Of a DNA stretch of 64,000 bases, positions 38,541 through 49,540 are shown in pieces. A program made the translations under genes and the position numbers. Position 1 is the stretch's first letter, and the number at the start of each line of letters is the position of its first letter. The notes below the pieces were generated by a model that did not search any database, was not told the origin of the DNA, and saw only the letters and a list, made by a program, of their open reading frames with translations. This DNA is from Strix aluco (lineage: Eukaryota > Chordata > Aves > Strigiformes > Strigidae): NCBI RefSeq assembly GCF_031877795.1, contig NC_133940.1, positions 9,735,985-9,799,984 of the forward strand, written 5' to 3'.

Positions 38541-40200
38541 TGGTTTAATCTTCAAGAAATACACAGCCTGGCAGAGGTGGTCAACAATTTGGGACTCATG
38601 GTAAAAATACCCCCAAAATCCAGAGGTTCTGTAATATGAAGAACTGTCTCCAGTTTATGGGAAACTAGATTGTAGCTTTCACTTCTTCCCTCTTTATACC
38701 AAGACTACCCATATTTGTGAATTTCTTAAACTAAATATTCTTCAAAGTGGTCTCCCAGGAAGAAAATTCAGACAACTCAAGAGAGAAATCATAAAAGAGG
38801 TCCCAGGTCTCAGTGAAATAAAAGCTTCAGACAAGCCCCACTATCAGTTAGGACTGACATTCAGAGTATTAAGATCATAGTCAGGATGGACATAGTAGTA
38901 TAATGTAAGGCTTAGTCTGTCCCCAGCCAAGCAAGGAAAGGCACAGACAAGAAAGGAGACACTCCATCACTGGGACAGGGCTTGCACCATTCTTTGATTT
39001 CAACTATAGATCTTATTGTTCTGTCCTCAGGTAAATGCTGAGCATCAAGAATTTCCAGAAAATCCAGGTGAGACCTAGAGCTATGGGCTTTGTTTTCAGG
39101 TCCTTGGTAGTTCAGCCCTCCATTCAAGAAGGACTAATTTAATCAATCCAGTGAGCAGCCAGTGCGATGAGAGAGACAAGGGCTTCTGACTACTCACGAT
39201 ATTCTGACCCAAGCAGAAGGGGAGCACTGCAGGTGTCAGGCATCCCTCCATTCCCGAGTCCTATCATAATATGATCTAAAGCCACAGAGGATGGCAGTGA
39301 CAGTGAATGGGGTGGACTCACTCTCTGATGATATTCCTCTCCATCACCTTCTTTAGGGATGCTACTTTAAGCATCATCTTACCCCTCCTAGAGACTTTTC
39401 CATGGGAAGGATGACCAGTCAATAAAAAAGGAAACAGAATACGTGTTACCTCATCAGTTACCTCCAGAAAGGCTATTCCTACTTCTAACTCTCATCTCAT
39501 CTCTCAGACTCCCATCTCCAGTGATAACATCCTGATAGCTTCGTCTCCTCCTTCAATCCTTCTTTGAGAATAATCCCTATTTCCTGTAACTACACTGTTA
39601 TTTCAACAGAGTAGAAATGAGTCCACTTTCCATCTAGTCCCTCTGCTTCTGCTATGAGCTTTAGCTCACTCCAACTTGAGACAACATCAGCCATATTCCA
39701 GTAGAAAAAACAGTCATCTTCAAACTTTGGTTTTCTCATTTACTATGTTTTGACTACAACTGCTTGATTTCTATGATAGTGAAGAGATCCAGGAAAAGTC
39801 ACAGCAGATACTATTCATGGCATACTTAGCAGTTATTTATGATTAAAATTCTATATTCAAAAAAGTCTCCCACCTTACAGCTTAAGTGGAGAACAGATTT
39901 TATTTGGCTCCCAAAGGCACCTTGAATGTTTGTTTGTTTACAAATTCTGACTTTTCAATAAAACACTGTTCTTCCTCAAAAAAAAACCCCAACCTCTCTC
40001 ATATAAATAAAGTTTATTTTCAGCTGTTTTGTGTGAAGTAACCTCAAATTAATGACTTGTATAGTGGCATAACACTTAACTGTATCCTGCTCCTACACAC
40101 CCTGGCTCTAATGTTTCTATCCTGATGCTTACCATAAAATTCTTCTCTCCAGTTGAATACCTCAACAAATTGCTGTGATGTACATAACGCGGGTAATAAA
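38541..40200. other. Unique non-coding DNA, nothing recognised
   Basis: One 71-codon minus frame (39127-38912), unrecognised. Otherwise featureless. Confidence 0.5.
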
Positions 40201-40520
40201 GAGCTGGCAAACTTCACATTCACATTAAGGTAGCCAGCTATCTCATAAGCTTTTATTTAGCAATGATTGATAGATCATTATTAACAAGCAGAAAAAGATG
40301 CTGTAGCAAGTCATTTAGTCCAATTCCACTCATTGCTTATATTCATTGAGGAAAGATGAAGATCCATGGAGCAGAGCTTGCCCATAAGTAAGACTGCTTA
40401 TATGAGATTAGAAAGCCCTCATTAACACAAAGCAAGCCATCTAATTCCAAAATGAGCCATCAGAAGAGAAACTTCTGTGTGTGTGTTCTTGCACTGGAAT
40501 GTTTGCAAATAGAATGAAAA
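40201..40520. promoter_or_regulatory. Candidate conserved non-coding element
   Basis: Contains AGCAATGATTGATAGATC (PBX/HOX-like), TCATTATTAAC and CCCTCATTAACAC, without frames or repeats. Motif and composition based. Confidence 0.28.
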
Positions 40521-41019
40521 CCACCCTTGAAACCTCAACTCACCCAAAAAGAGTCATAACTCACTACCTCCATGGAATACTATTTACAACTGTCCAATTA
40601 GGCAAGACGTTGCACTAAGGCCAGTCAATAAAACCTGCCATGACAATAAACAGCTGAACCTATTCAGAAAGTTTGGGTAGCTCTTCAAACATTTTACTCA
40701 ATTTTGTTAGCAAATATCATCACTTTCCCCCTATTGACAAATTTGGCCTGTGCAGGCTGCCAATCTGTACTGGGCAAAAGACCCCCATCTCCATGCAGAG
40801 GTGGAATGAAGCAAGCTGGAGACAATAGTAACTGCACCAGCAGTAAGTTAGAGAGGCTAGCCTGACAAAGGCCCAAGTGGCTGTGCATCCAATCTTCTCA
40901 TGGCTCCTAATTCTCCAGTCATACTGTGTCTCATCGGTACTAAGCATCACATGCAGTCCTAGTATAAACACATGATACTCTGATCATGTAGGATCAGAGG
41001 CCAATGGTCTGAATTTGCA
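40521..41019. other. Unique non-coding DNA, nothing recognised
   Basis: Two overlapping minus frames (40888-40694 and 40971-40720) have no recognisable domain. Confidence 0.45.
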
Positions 41020-41026
41020 CATTGGG

Positions 41027-41045
41027 TTTTTATTTCCTTTTCCAG
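41027..41045 (+). promoter_or_regulatory. Splice-acceptor-like polypyrimidine tract
   Basis: TTTTATTTCCTTTTCCAG fits the acceptor consensus and directly precedes the open, protein-like frame. A second candidate, CATTTCAG, ends at 41066. If real, the relic downstream is an exon rather than a retrocopy. Confidence 0.35.
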
Positions 41046-41488
41046 TTCCTTCACACCTCATTTCAGTACCGCTTGTGTATTTACTGCTCTTGGAGCTACA
41101 CTGCCCATGTGTGACGCTACAGCGTCTAAGAATGATCTGTTTGCTCAGTCTCAGGCCCTTAACTTTGGGAAACAGTCAGATCCATTTGATGTACTAGCTA
41201 AACATTATACTTCTGAAGTTTGCATTAAAAAAATTTATGGAAATCCCATTACATTGGATACCTCGGAGTACTGCAATGTATTCAGTGCCAAGTACTTATA
41301 CACAGAAGAACAAGCAGATATTGGCCTTATTCTTGGCATGCTGAAAGCTGAGAAACTCACATACATTCTGAGCGTATGACACTGTGGATTTAGCTAGTGA
41401 GGAACAGCTCAGGAATGAGCTCATGAATTTAGGTCTTTTGCCTGGTCACAGTCATAGTCAGACACTATATTTCACTCTGCACAAATAA
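41046..41488 (+). pseudogene. Coding-like relic with LEM-domain-like end, frame-shifted
   Basis: The plus strand is open from 40984 to 41379 (ATG at 41107 gives 90 codons), and balanced codon use gives a protein-like translation including QALNFGKQSDPFDVLAKHY and YLYTEEQADIGLILGMLKAE. It stops at TGA 41377-41379. A one-base shift continues as VDLASEEQLRNELMNLGLLP and then GHSHSQTLYFTLHK to a stop at 41486-41488. This second part follows the LEM-domain pattern (x-E-x-L-R-x-E-L-x-x-L-G-x-x-P-G-x...L-Y), known from inner-nuclear-membrane and ankyrin-LEM proteins. A pyrimidine tract ending in TTTTCCAG stands at 41036-41045, just like a splice acceptor. It could be a dead exon, a retrocopy or a rapidly evolving exon. 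The family was not identified with certainty and no partner exon is visible. Confidence 0.4.
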
Positions 41489-41490
41489 GT

Positions 41491-43990
41491 CCTTATTTGC
41501 TCACCCAGAAACTGGAAGAGAAAGTTTACTATGCTGGATATTTCAGTCTATTTGACTAAAGCAGATTCATAGATTTCAGATGAGCAGGAATCTTCTTGGC
41601 TCTTTCTTACCAGTCTGTACTTGATTTGTGATGTTGACTACACAGAATTTTTACTGTTTTCACTATGTTTTCCTCCAAAATGGCAAGTTTTAATGAAAGA
41701 CACAACATGAGAAAGGAAATTTCCACTAAATTCTGAATCTAATTTTTAGCCCATTCTATATCCCATCCAAAACATGCCCAAACATAGTGTCAGAAAATAG
41801 TTGGAAAATGTTATATGCTCACTGCTGAGAGAAGGTCAGAATTGTCTTGTGTAAGAGCACATCTTTATGTATCAGACAGATGGATCTTGCCTTGCCCTTG
41901 AGTGTGCAAGCACTATAACTGCTAACAGCCCAGCAGCTGGAGGGCCTCAGGAGACAATGTAGGAAAACAGAGGAAGGCAAAAGAAAGCTCTGACGGGTGG
42001 CTGCCTTCCTCATAAGTCGTGTCAAAATCTCTAACTACTGTGTTACAGCACAGATAAGTTATTTGTCAAGACTGCTAACGCAATCTGTAATCCATGGGCT
42101 AGGGCAGTCAGGTTAAAGACTGTGGCAGAGTTAAGGATGTATCCAGACCGCTAGTTCATATTAAAACTGCAACACCTTCATTTTTGCTAGAATTTTACCT
42201 TGGGTTAACAGTATAAACCACCCCAGTTTTCCTCAAAAAAGGAAGGCTGTGAGGAAAGGTACTCTCATCTAAGATGTTCAGTGATTCTTCAGAGAGATAA
42301 ATGCTTAGAAAGGGAGAACTAGAAAACAGCTAGACCTCTTACTCTAAGACATGGAATCAAAAGTACTGCAGTCATGGCTGAGGAAGCAATACTAGAGGGG
42401 AGGGAGCCCACCTTCTTTGTGTGTGTACCTCTCAGCCAAGCACCTTATTGTTATGCCAGGATGGTTGGCCATAGATCCAGCCCCCTGCACTGTTTACAGC
42501 CTTCTGCATCTCCCCCACCTAGGGACAGAATGGTCGCTGCTTCCCCCAGAGAACAGAGTCTACAATTCTCTGCATGTAAATGGGACAAGGGAGAGCTCAC
42601 TTGTTTACTGCGGGCTAACAGGAGAATCAGGCTAACAGGAGAATCAGGCTGATGCTGGCCCTACTCTCACAGGCTACCTCACATGTATAAACAGTTAAGC
42701 TCTCAGAAGATGCCCATTATTGCTGAGTCTGGAGAGCAGCTAATTTTAGTCACTAGCAGAGCTTTTAAAACAGAAATTCTTCATCAGCACAACCCTTCAT
42801 TGCTGAAGATAACCTCTCCTTCACCTGAAAGACAGATTTACATAGTTCTGACTTTCTGGTGACACTAGTGAGTTACTGCTCTGGGGATAGTTCACTCAGA
42901 TCCCTTTAGCGGGCTTGCTTTAAGCCATCAACTGCTGGCTGCACCATGACTCCCTACTACTGAGTTAAATCCTCCAGGGTAGCACATTCTCCATGCACTA
43001 CACTTCCTGTATCTGCTTCCATCTTCTCAGATCTTAACTTTATTCTCTAAACTTAGACCCACCATAGATCAGGCCATGAAGTGTCAGAGAGATCCTTAAA
43101 TACGAATTCATTCTCTTCCTCCCACATAACCCTCACCTGCCATCACCTCCCTGAATATAGTTACCTTCACTCTGTCTTCTCAATCCTTTACTCACACTTT
43201 GGTCTTTTACAAGCTTAGGAAGATGCAGATCTACTTCAAAATGTGGCTCCTAAAATTTTTTGCAAGATTCCATGCTTATTGTCTCTGAGTGACTCCAGAT
43301 CAGACATGTCCAGTTCGTATGGGGGGTGGGCGGAAAAGAACCAGACTTGGCAAAGTTCCTTCCAGCTCAAGAGTTCAGCTGCTATCCTGCCTTCCTCAAA
43401 AGGTTCTGCAGGACAAAGTGCGTGCGCATTTTGAATAGCTCCCTTCACTAAAAGTACCACTGTTCTCTAACCCTGTCCACAGGACTATCAGGGCCAAAAT
43501 CCAATTCAAACTGAATGCCTCACTAAAGCCATTGGATCTGATTCCACAGGCACAGGAAACAGATCCAGTGCAGATCCAGTGCAAATAATCGTCATGCATT
43601 TACCAAAGTCCTCGTGCTTTAAATTCACAGGACATAGCCTTCTGTTTCACCCAGTGATTGTCTCACCCTGAGCCTAGCTCCTAATCCCATCCATCTTCTC
43701 ACCCTTTCAATGATGTTACCAAAAGCAGTGCTGATATTAGAAGCTGTCTATAAACTCCCCTCTGGCTTCCATACCTGATACCTACCTCTTCCTCAGACTC
43801 CTCCTTTCTCTCCTCTTCCCTATCTTCTGTGTCATCTTCCATCAGTGGAGGCTATTGTTTTAGTGCTACCGCCTGCTAAACTGCCTTCCAAGTCATTAAG
43901 CAAAGCTGTAGAACAGCAAATGTACAAAGTTGTCATGAATCTGCATGTGAAAACTTAGCTCTTTTTTCTTTTGAGTAACGTCAAGACTTG
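41491..43990. other. Unique non-coding DNA with two small tandem repeats
   Basis: Holds a 17-bp unit repeated twice at 42614-42647 and an 11-bp unit AGATCCAGTGC repeated twice at 43561-43582. A pyrimidine-rich run lies at about 43786-43828. No gene is recognised. Confidence 0.5.
42614..42647 (+). repeat. Two-copy 17-bp tandem repeat
   Basis: GCTAACAGGAGAATCAG occurs twice in direct succession without mismatch, followed by GGCTGATG. Confidence 0.9.
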
Positions 43991-43991
43991 G

Positions 43992-44011
43992 GCATTGCAT
44001 TTTTGCAATGC
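43992..44011. other. Perfect 8-bp-stem hairpin
   Basis: GCATTGCA and TGCAATGC flank a TTTT loop with no mismatch. Each arm contains ATTGCA, similar to half of a C/EBP site. Its role is unknown. Confidence 0.8.
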
Positions 44012-44039
44012 TAAGGAGTCAGAGGGCCATTCTGAACAT

Positions 44040-44053
44040 GAGATCATGATCTC
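44040..44053. other. Perfect 14-bp palindrome
   Basis: GAGATCATGATCTC is fully self-complementary and lies 28 bases after the 43992-44011 hairpin. Confidence 0.8.
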
Positions 44054-45639
44054 GTGAGATGCAAGTTCTTCATACTGCTAAGCTGAAAACAGTTTTCTAA
44101 GCCACTAGGAACTAACCAAATCAGATGGAAACAAGAACTGCACAAGACTCTCAGGGCAGACAGAGACAAGTGGTTTGCAGGTTCTGTGGTGTGTGACTAT
44201 GTGCAAAGACTGTTTTGGGCTCAATGGCAAGGACATGATTCACGAAGTGAGCTTGCCTTGGGCGTAAAAGAAGGACAATACAGACTGATACAAAGCTATA
44301 AAGAGCTCTAGAGGCATATGGACACTAAAACATTAGGCACTGATAACTGGCAAGATTGAAGATATCAGCTGTGAACAAACGAGAGGAAAAGCAAAGGGGT
44401 AAAATAAATAAAAGATAATGCAAGACATTCATACAAATAATAATAAAAAATTCAAGTCCAGAAGGCACATGGGGTGCTATGAGTGAAGCAGCCTGAGGCC
44501 TCAGAGGGATACAGCAGCCAGGCTAATTTATCAAGATAGCAAATGACATTTTCTAAAACAAGCTAAATTAATTATTTGCCTCAGCGCTCCCGAAGGAGAA
44601 AAGAAGCTGACAGAAAATGACATGTCATATAATTCTCAGGGTGACAAGGAGAGGAAGTAGCAGAGAAGCAAGGGTTGAGGCCTATATCTCCCTCCTGTAC
44701 TACTTGGCTGCCTAGGGCAAACCCTTTAGTTGATGAATACAGACAACATACCAATGACATGCCAGCAGTGCTCTGCAACGGGGAAGGGTTCTGTCCGATC
44801 ATTTTCATGAAGTTCAAGACAATCTCTAGGTCTGACTCTCCTGTGCCACATCCTTCATGTCTTAATTTCTGCCTGCACAAAGTGACTATGAAATTCTTCC
44901 AAATAAGAATTCTCCTGTTTTCTTGGTGGCAGCTCAACACTCCCTGTTCACAGGCATAAATGTCTAGACAAGGTGCAAAGAAAAAATTCAGGCATGAACT
45001 CATGTCGCTATTCACAAGGGAAGCAGGTCAGAAGCCTTTTCCAAAGGCATGTGAAATTAACAGTGGGGAGACCTGGCCTTTGTCAAGCTAGGTGCAGCCC
45101 CTGTGAGCTCTTGTTGCCTTGATGCAGTGTGAAGGGGTTGCTGGCTTCCTGACACCGAAGGGACCTCAATGTAAGATAGATTTCCAGAAAAAAAATTAAA
45201 TTTGGATCCTAGTCAGTTTTTCTCTCAGCATCAATGTTAGCTCCATTTTTTCCTTTTCATAACTCGCTTCCATTACAAAATAGCTCCCCTTAGCGACTGA
45301 GGGTACCCATGCATGTGTCCTGTGCAACATGCTATAACTACTCTCTGTTCCCTTGAATGCCTAGAGATCAGTGACTGCCTCCAAGGGCCTCACCTCCTTC
45401 CCCCAGCCTCCAACCAAGTCAACAGCAGGAAACTGCACCTGCAAGGACATGATATTAGAGGATTTACTTAAGTATAACCAACCTACCAACTGGGTAAATA
45501 AACTCATTTTGATAAATAAGAGAGGCACATCAACCCACAAAAAAGCAGAATGCAAAATTCTTTGTCATGCTTTTCCAGATTTTAAGAACTACATTAATGT
45601 TCAAAGCTTGAGATAAAAACCAGTAAAACAAGACCTTTA
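44054..45639. other. Unique non-coding DNA, nothing recognised
   Basis: A 144-codon minus frame (45015-44581) is overlapped by a 94-codon plus frame (44675-44959). Neither has a recognisable domain, and I treat both as chance. Confidence 0.45.
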
Positions 45640-45759
45640 TATACAGTTGGCATTACTATTGTCTCTCTATATAGTATATTAATATTGTGTATACATATAT
45701 ATTGTATATATACTGTATTGTATATACACTGTATTGTATACACAGTGGGCATCACTATT
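45640..45759. repeat. Degenerate AT minisatellite flanked by imperfect direct repeats
   Basis: The centre (about 45666-45740) is built from TATATACACTGTATTG-like units, two to three copies. On either side stand TATACAGTTGGCATTACTAT (45640) and TATACACAGTGGGCATCACT (45737), an imperfect direct pair with two substitutions and a 2-bp indel. This suggests local duplication with AT expansion between the copies. Confidence 0.7.
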
Positions 45760-47910
45760 TACTTTCCATAAGCACAGAAAGACTTTTGGATGCCATGGTA
45801 CATAGATAATGAGATTGCAAGGTGTAATGTTATTTAGAGTCATTAAGAAGTGTAATTACAGACAAGCATTATCAAGATCTGTTTAACCGCATAGGTAGAG
45901 AAATCTTGAACAAGTGATAACATACTTGCAGTGAAGCTCTTGAAAGCTGTAATAATCCAGAAATTGTCTGTCCTTCTTACGAAAGTCTGACCAATTCATT
46001 TGTCAGCAGCACATTTTCTGCCTACAGTGAAGAAAACCACATTGCATAGTATTATCATCATACACAATGCAAGCAGGCATAGTTATATATAGATAGATTA
46101 ACTTAAGGGCAGGGGGGAGCAGGGGAAATAGCAGATAAGCTACAAAATTCTGTAAATATATTTAAGCAAAAGAGCCTGAAATGAGGCTGTTTGAATTCCC
46201 TCTTTTCAGATGTCAGTGAGTTGGAAGATCATGGCAATTGCTCACTTTAGACACACTTGAGAAGGTAATCAATAGAGAAGAGAGAGTAATAATGCAATTT
46301 AATTTAATATAAAGAGACTAGGATAATAAATCTCTCTCTAAACTAAGAGATAAGTCCTTTCCCATTATGTTTCATTCTATGCTTCTAAAGCAGCATGTGT
46401 GAGAGTCTCAGATGAGATATGAAAAGCACAAAACTAAGCTACAGAGGTATGCATAGAATTACATGTGAAATGCTATAACTAAGCAAGAGGTCATGCAAGA
46501 CAAGGATAAATTCTTCCTGTTGACATTTTATAGATATTTTTTTAGCTCTACAGAAACTGAACTGCACTACAAGCTTCACACAGCAACTGACATATCTGAA
46601 TCTGTGATATCTTAGAATGATGCATTTCAGGGCATCTGTAGCAAACTGGTAAGAGATGAGGGTGTTGTAATTCCAGCAACTGGAATTGTTGGCTGGAAAC
46701 AACTTACATCAAAGCACTCGTGTCAGCATGTAAATAATTACATACTCTGGCTTAGTCCAAAGCCTGTTGTCTTCACTGGAGGACTCTTGTTGAATCACAT
46801 GCTCTGTGAGTATTGACACAATTTCTGAATTCCTATCCCAACATATCAAACACAAGTAACGCTTTCTGGGCATGGTCTCTATTAATTATGCTGAAATTCT
46901 GGTCAGGAATAAACAAAAGGGGAATAATTTTAGTGCAATGCAGAAAAATCTGCAGCTATTGCTTGAGGGATAGGAAAAAGGAAACAAAGTGTATCTTCAG
47001 TAGTCACAGGTTCCAAAATCCCAAAGTCATAAGTAACAAAAAATGTTTATATGCACACTACATTTCAGATCTGTGCTTACACCAGAGGCAAGTGAAGCTG
47101 ACTCCAATATGTATCAGAAGTTCACAGGTACAGGAAGGTACAGCAATCTCTACGAAGACATTACTCTAGGGCAGGCTAAGGAAGCAAAGAAGCCACACTT
47201 CAACTGCACTATGTACAATGTAAATCATTCCAATACAGAAGGACCATTCAGGGATGAAGAAAGTACAAGAGACAGCTAGGGCATAATACAGGAACACTGA
47301 AGTTATTGTTGTTTTAGGTTTTAGGAAATAAGAATTAAAATTCTACTCCAAGATATGCCAGGCCATCCCGGAGTTGCTTACAATATCAGCAAAGCTTTGT
47401 GCGCTCCTGGCTGCTGCAGATGGTACAAAAAAAAAACAGTGTCCAGGGAAATGAGGTGGCTCTTTTTCCCAAAAAGCAGGAAGATTCTCTGAATTGATGT
47501 TCGTGCACAAAAATAGCTCTCGGCACAAGATCAGCCGGACCCCAGGCTAATCAATAATTTCAGGATGGCAGTATGTAAGGGCATGTTGTGCTGGAGAGTA
47601 GTTGATCAATGCTTCATTATACGCTGGCACTCGATATTGGATGCTGCAGGATGCTCCTAGCTGCACACATTAGACGGTGGTGCTTTTTGCCACAACACAA
47701 AACTCTCAGTGAAAAGCCAAGAGGCAACAGAGTCCATGGGTAACCTACTGATCTGTCAGTGATTCCTGCCTCTGACATCTCCTCCCAGCCCTGCTGCTGT
47801 TTCAACAGTGCTATAACACTTGCAAACCAACTCCCTAAAAACACACAGTGACAAACTATAGTCCTAGTATGCCCCTCCAGCTCCATCTTGTGGATGAGGC
47901 AATGGAAGGA
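45760..47910. other. Unique non-coding DNA, nothing recognised
   Basis: AT-rich stretches around 46080-46330. A 118-codon plus frame (46813-47169) and other short frames are unrecognised. Confidence 0.45.
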
Positions 47911-48703
47911 ATCATAGAATCACAGGATGATGTGGGTTGGAAGGGATCTTTAAGGGTCATTTAGTCCAACCCCCTGCAATGAGCAGGGACATCTTCAACT
48001 AGATCAGGTTCCTCACAGGCCCATTCAACCTGACCTGGAATGTTTCCAGGGATGGGGCATCTACCATCTCCCTGGGCAACCTGTTCCAGTGTTTCACCAC
48101 CCTCACAGTGAAGGATTTCTTTCTTATATCTAATCTAAATCTACCTTCTTTTAGTTTAAAATCATTACCCCTTGTCCTGTCGCATCAGGTCCTGCTAAAA
48201 AGTCCCTCCCTGTCTTTCCTGCAGCCCCCTTTAAGTACAGGAAGGCCGCTATAAGGTCTCCCCAGAGCCTTCTCTTCTCCAGGCTGAACAACCCCAACTC
48301 TCTCAGCCTGTCCTCACAGGGGAGGTTCTCCAGCCCCCTGATCACCTTCGTGGCCTCCTCTTGAACCCGCTCAAGCAGGTCCATGTCCTTCTTACGCTGG
48401 GGGCCCCAGAGCTGGACACAAAACTGCAGGGGGGGGGTCTCACAAGAGTAGAGTAGAGGGGAAGATTCCCCTCCCTCAACCTGCTGGCCACACTGCTCTG
48501 GATGCAGCCCAGGAGATGGTTGGCTTTCTGGGCTGCGAGTGCATGTTGTTGGATCATGTCCAGCTTTTCATCCACCAGTACCCCCAAGTCCTTCTCTGCA
48601 GGGCTGCTCTCAATCCCTTCATCCCCCAGACTGTATTGATACCAGCGGTTGCCCCAACCCACATGCAGGACCTTGCACTTGGCCTTGTTGAACCTCCTGA
48701 CTT
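47911..48703 (-). mobile_element. CR1 LINE, 5'-truncated, intact 3' end
   Basis: Antisense CR1 copy of about 0.8 kb. The plus strand starts with ATCATAGAATCACAGGATG (complement of the CR1 terminal repeats), then TGTGGGTTGGAAGGGATCTT and CATTTAGTCCAACCCCCTGC. It keeps the CR1 untranslated 3' part and the C-terminal end of ORF2. The 5' truncation is near 48703, where recognisable coding stops at RRFNKAKCK. It is the most complete 3' end in the window. No clear target-site duplication was found; CR1 often lacks one. Confidence 0.95.
48151..48703 (-). pseudogene. CR1 ORF2 C-terminal remnant
   Basis: The minus frame 48703-48342 gives [20 protein letters not shown], then [20 protein letters not shown] and [20 protein letters not shown]. 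The reading frame then changes and continues at 48384-48151 with [37 protein letters not shown] and [11 protein letters not shown]. At least one frameshift lies around 48370-48440, by a run of eight or nine G. The catalytic reverse-transcriptase motifs were lost by the 5' truncation, so the copy is inactive. Confidence 0.9.
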
Positions 48704-49285
48704 GGAAATGCCTTGACTGTCCAGTCACCTTTGAAAATAAGTAGCTTCCTGAAATGCATGCAGGTTTTTGAAAATGGATTTGATACACATGCAAAGCCTC
48801 TTATGCTAGCCCAGATGCTTCTGAAATCGAGAAGTTATTTCCTACCCTTTGTGTCTGTTTGGCTGGATGCCCAATGGGTTCACTCTCAGGCTAAGGTGTC
48901 ACCTCTCTAAGAGCTATTTGTATGATCCTGTTAAATTTTACATCAGATTCACACCTGTATCCTACTAGACCAGTTATTTTTGCCTTTTTCCTCCTTGGAC
49001 TTTCTGTAGAAACCAGATACAGCATAGTGTTCATACAGACTGAGTAACAGGTTGTTCAGACAGGGAAGGAACCAGAAGGTGTCTGTTGAAAAAACTTGTT
49101 TTTTCTTAGCTACTACTGATATTTGATGTCTGAAACAAGTTAATTTCAGCTGCCTTCCTGGGATGCTGCAGAAAACAGTGACAAAGTTTTTGCAGATGAC
49201 TAAAGCTCCTGCAATCACAAAAAGGAGGTGGGCAGCAGCAGCAGCGATGATTCTTTTTTAACACTGCCAAAATACAAACCTACAT
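48704..49285. other. Unique non-coding DNA, nothing recognised
   Basis: Short frames only, including an 89-codon minus frame (49218-48949) with no known likeness. Confidence 0.45.
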
Positions 49286-49540
49286 GCGGAGCACCAAAAG
49301 CTCTGCAGACACACGGGCTCTACGGTTAAGAGGGGGGTGGCACACAGGGGTCCCTCCTGGCCCTGCTCCCCGTAGCCCAGGCAAGGGCAGGGACCACACC
49401 GGCGGCCGCAGGGGCAGGAGAACAGAGGCAGGTGCGGCCCAGGCTGCGCTTCCCCCAGCCAGCAACGTGCCTTGTCGAAAGCAACGGTGGGAGCTTGGGC
49501 TTTCTGAGGTCTCCATTGCCTGTCTGCTGTCACCATGCAG
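49286..49540. promoter_or_regulatory. Small CpG-rich, GC-rich patch
   Basis: The only clearly CpG-dense stretch in the window. It includes CACCGGCGGCCGCAGG (with a NotI-type GCGGCCGC), GTGCGGCCCAGGCTGCGC and several further CG pairs. Overlapping frames of 86-103 codons run on both strands, as expected when GC content removes stop codons. It could be a small CpG island, an alternative promoter, or a decayed GC-rich insertion. No TATA box or downstream gene supports one choice. Confidence 0.4.

Noticed and set aside
44581..45015. 144-codon minus frame as a gene
   Set aside because: It overlaps a 94-codon plus frame and has no domain, signal or splice context.
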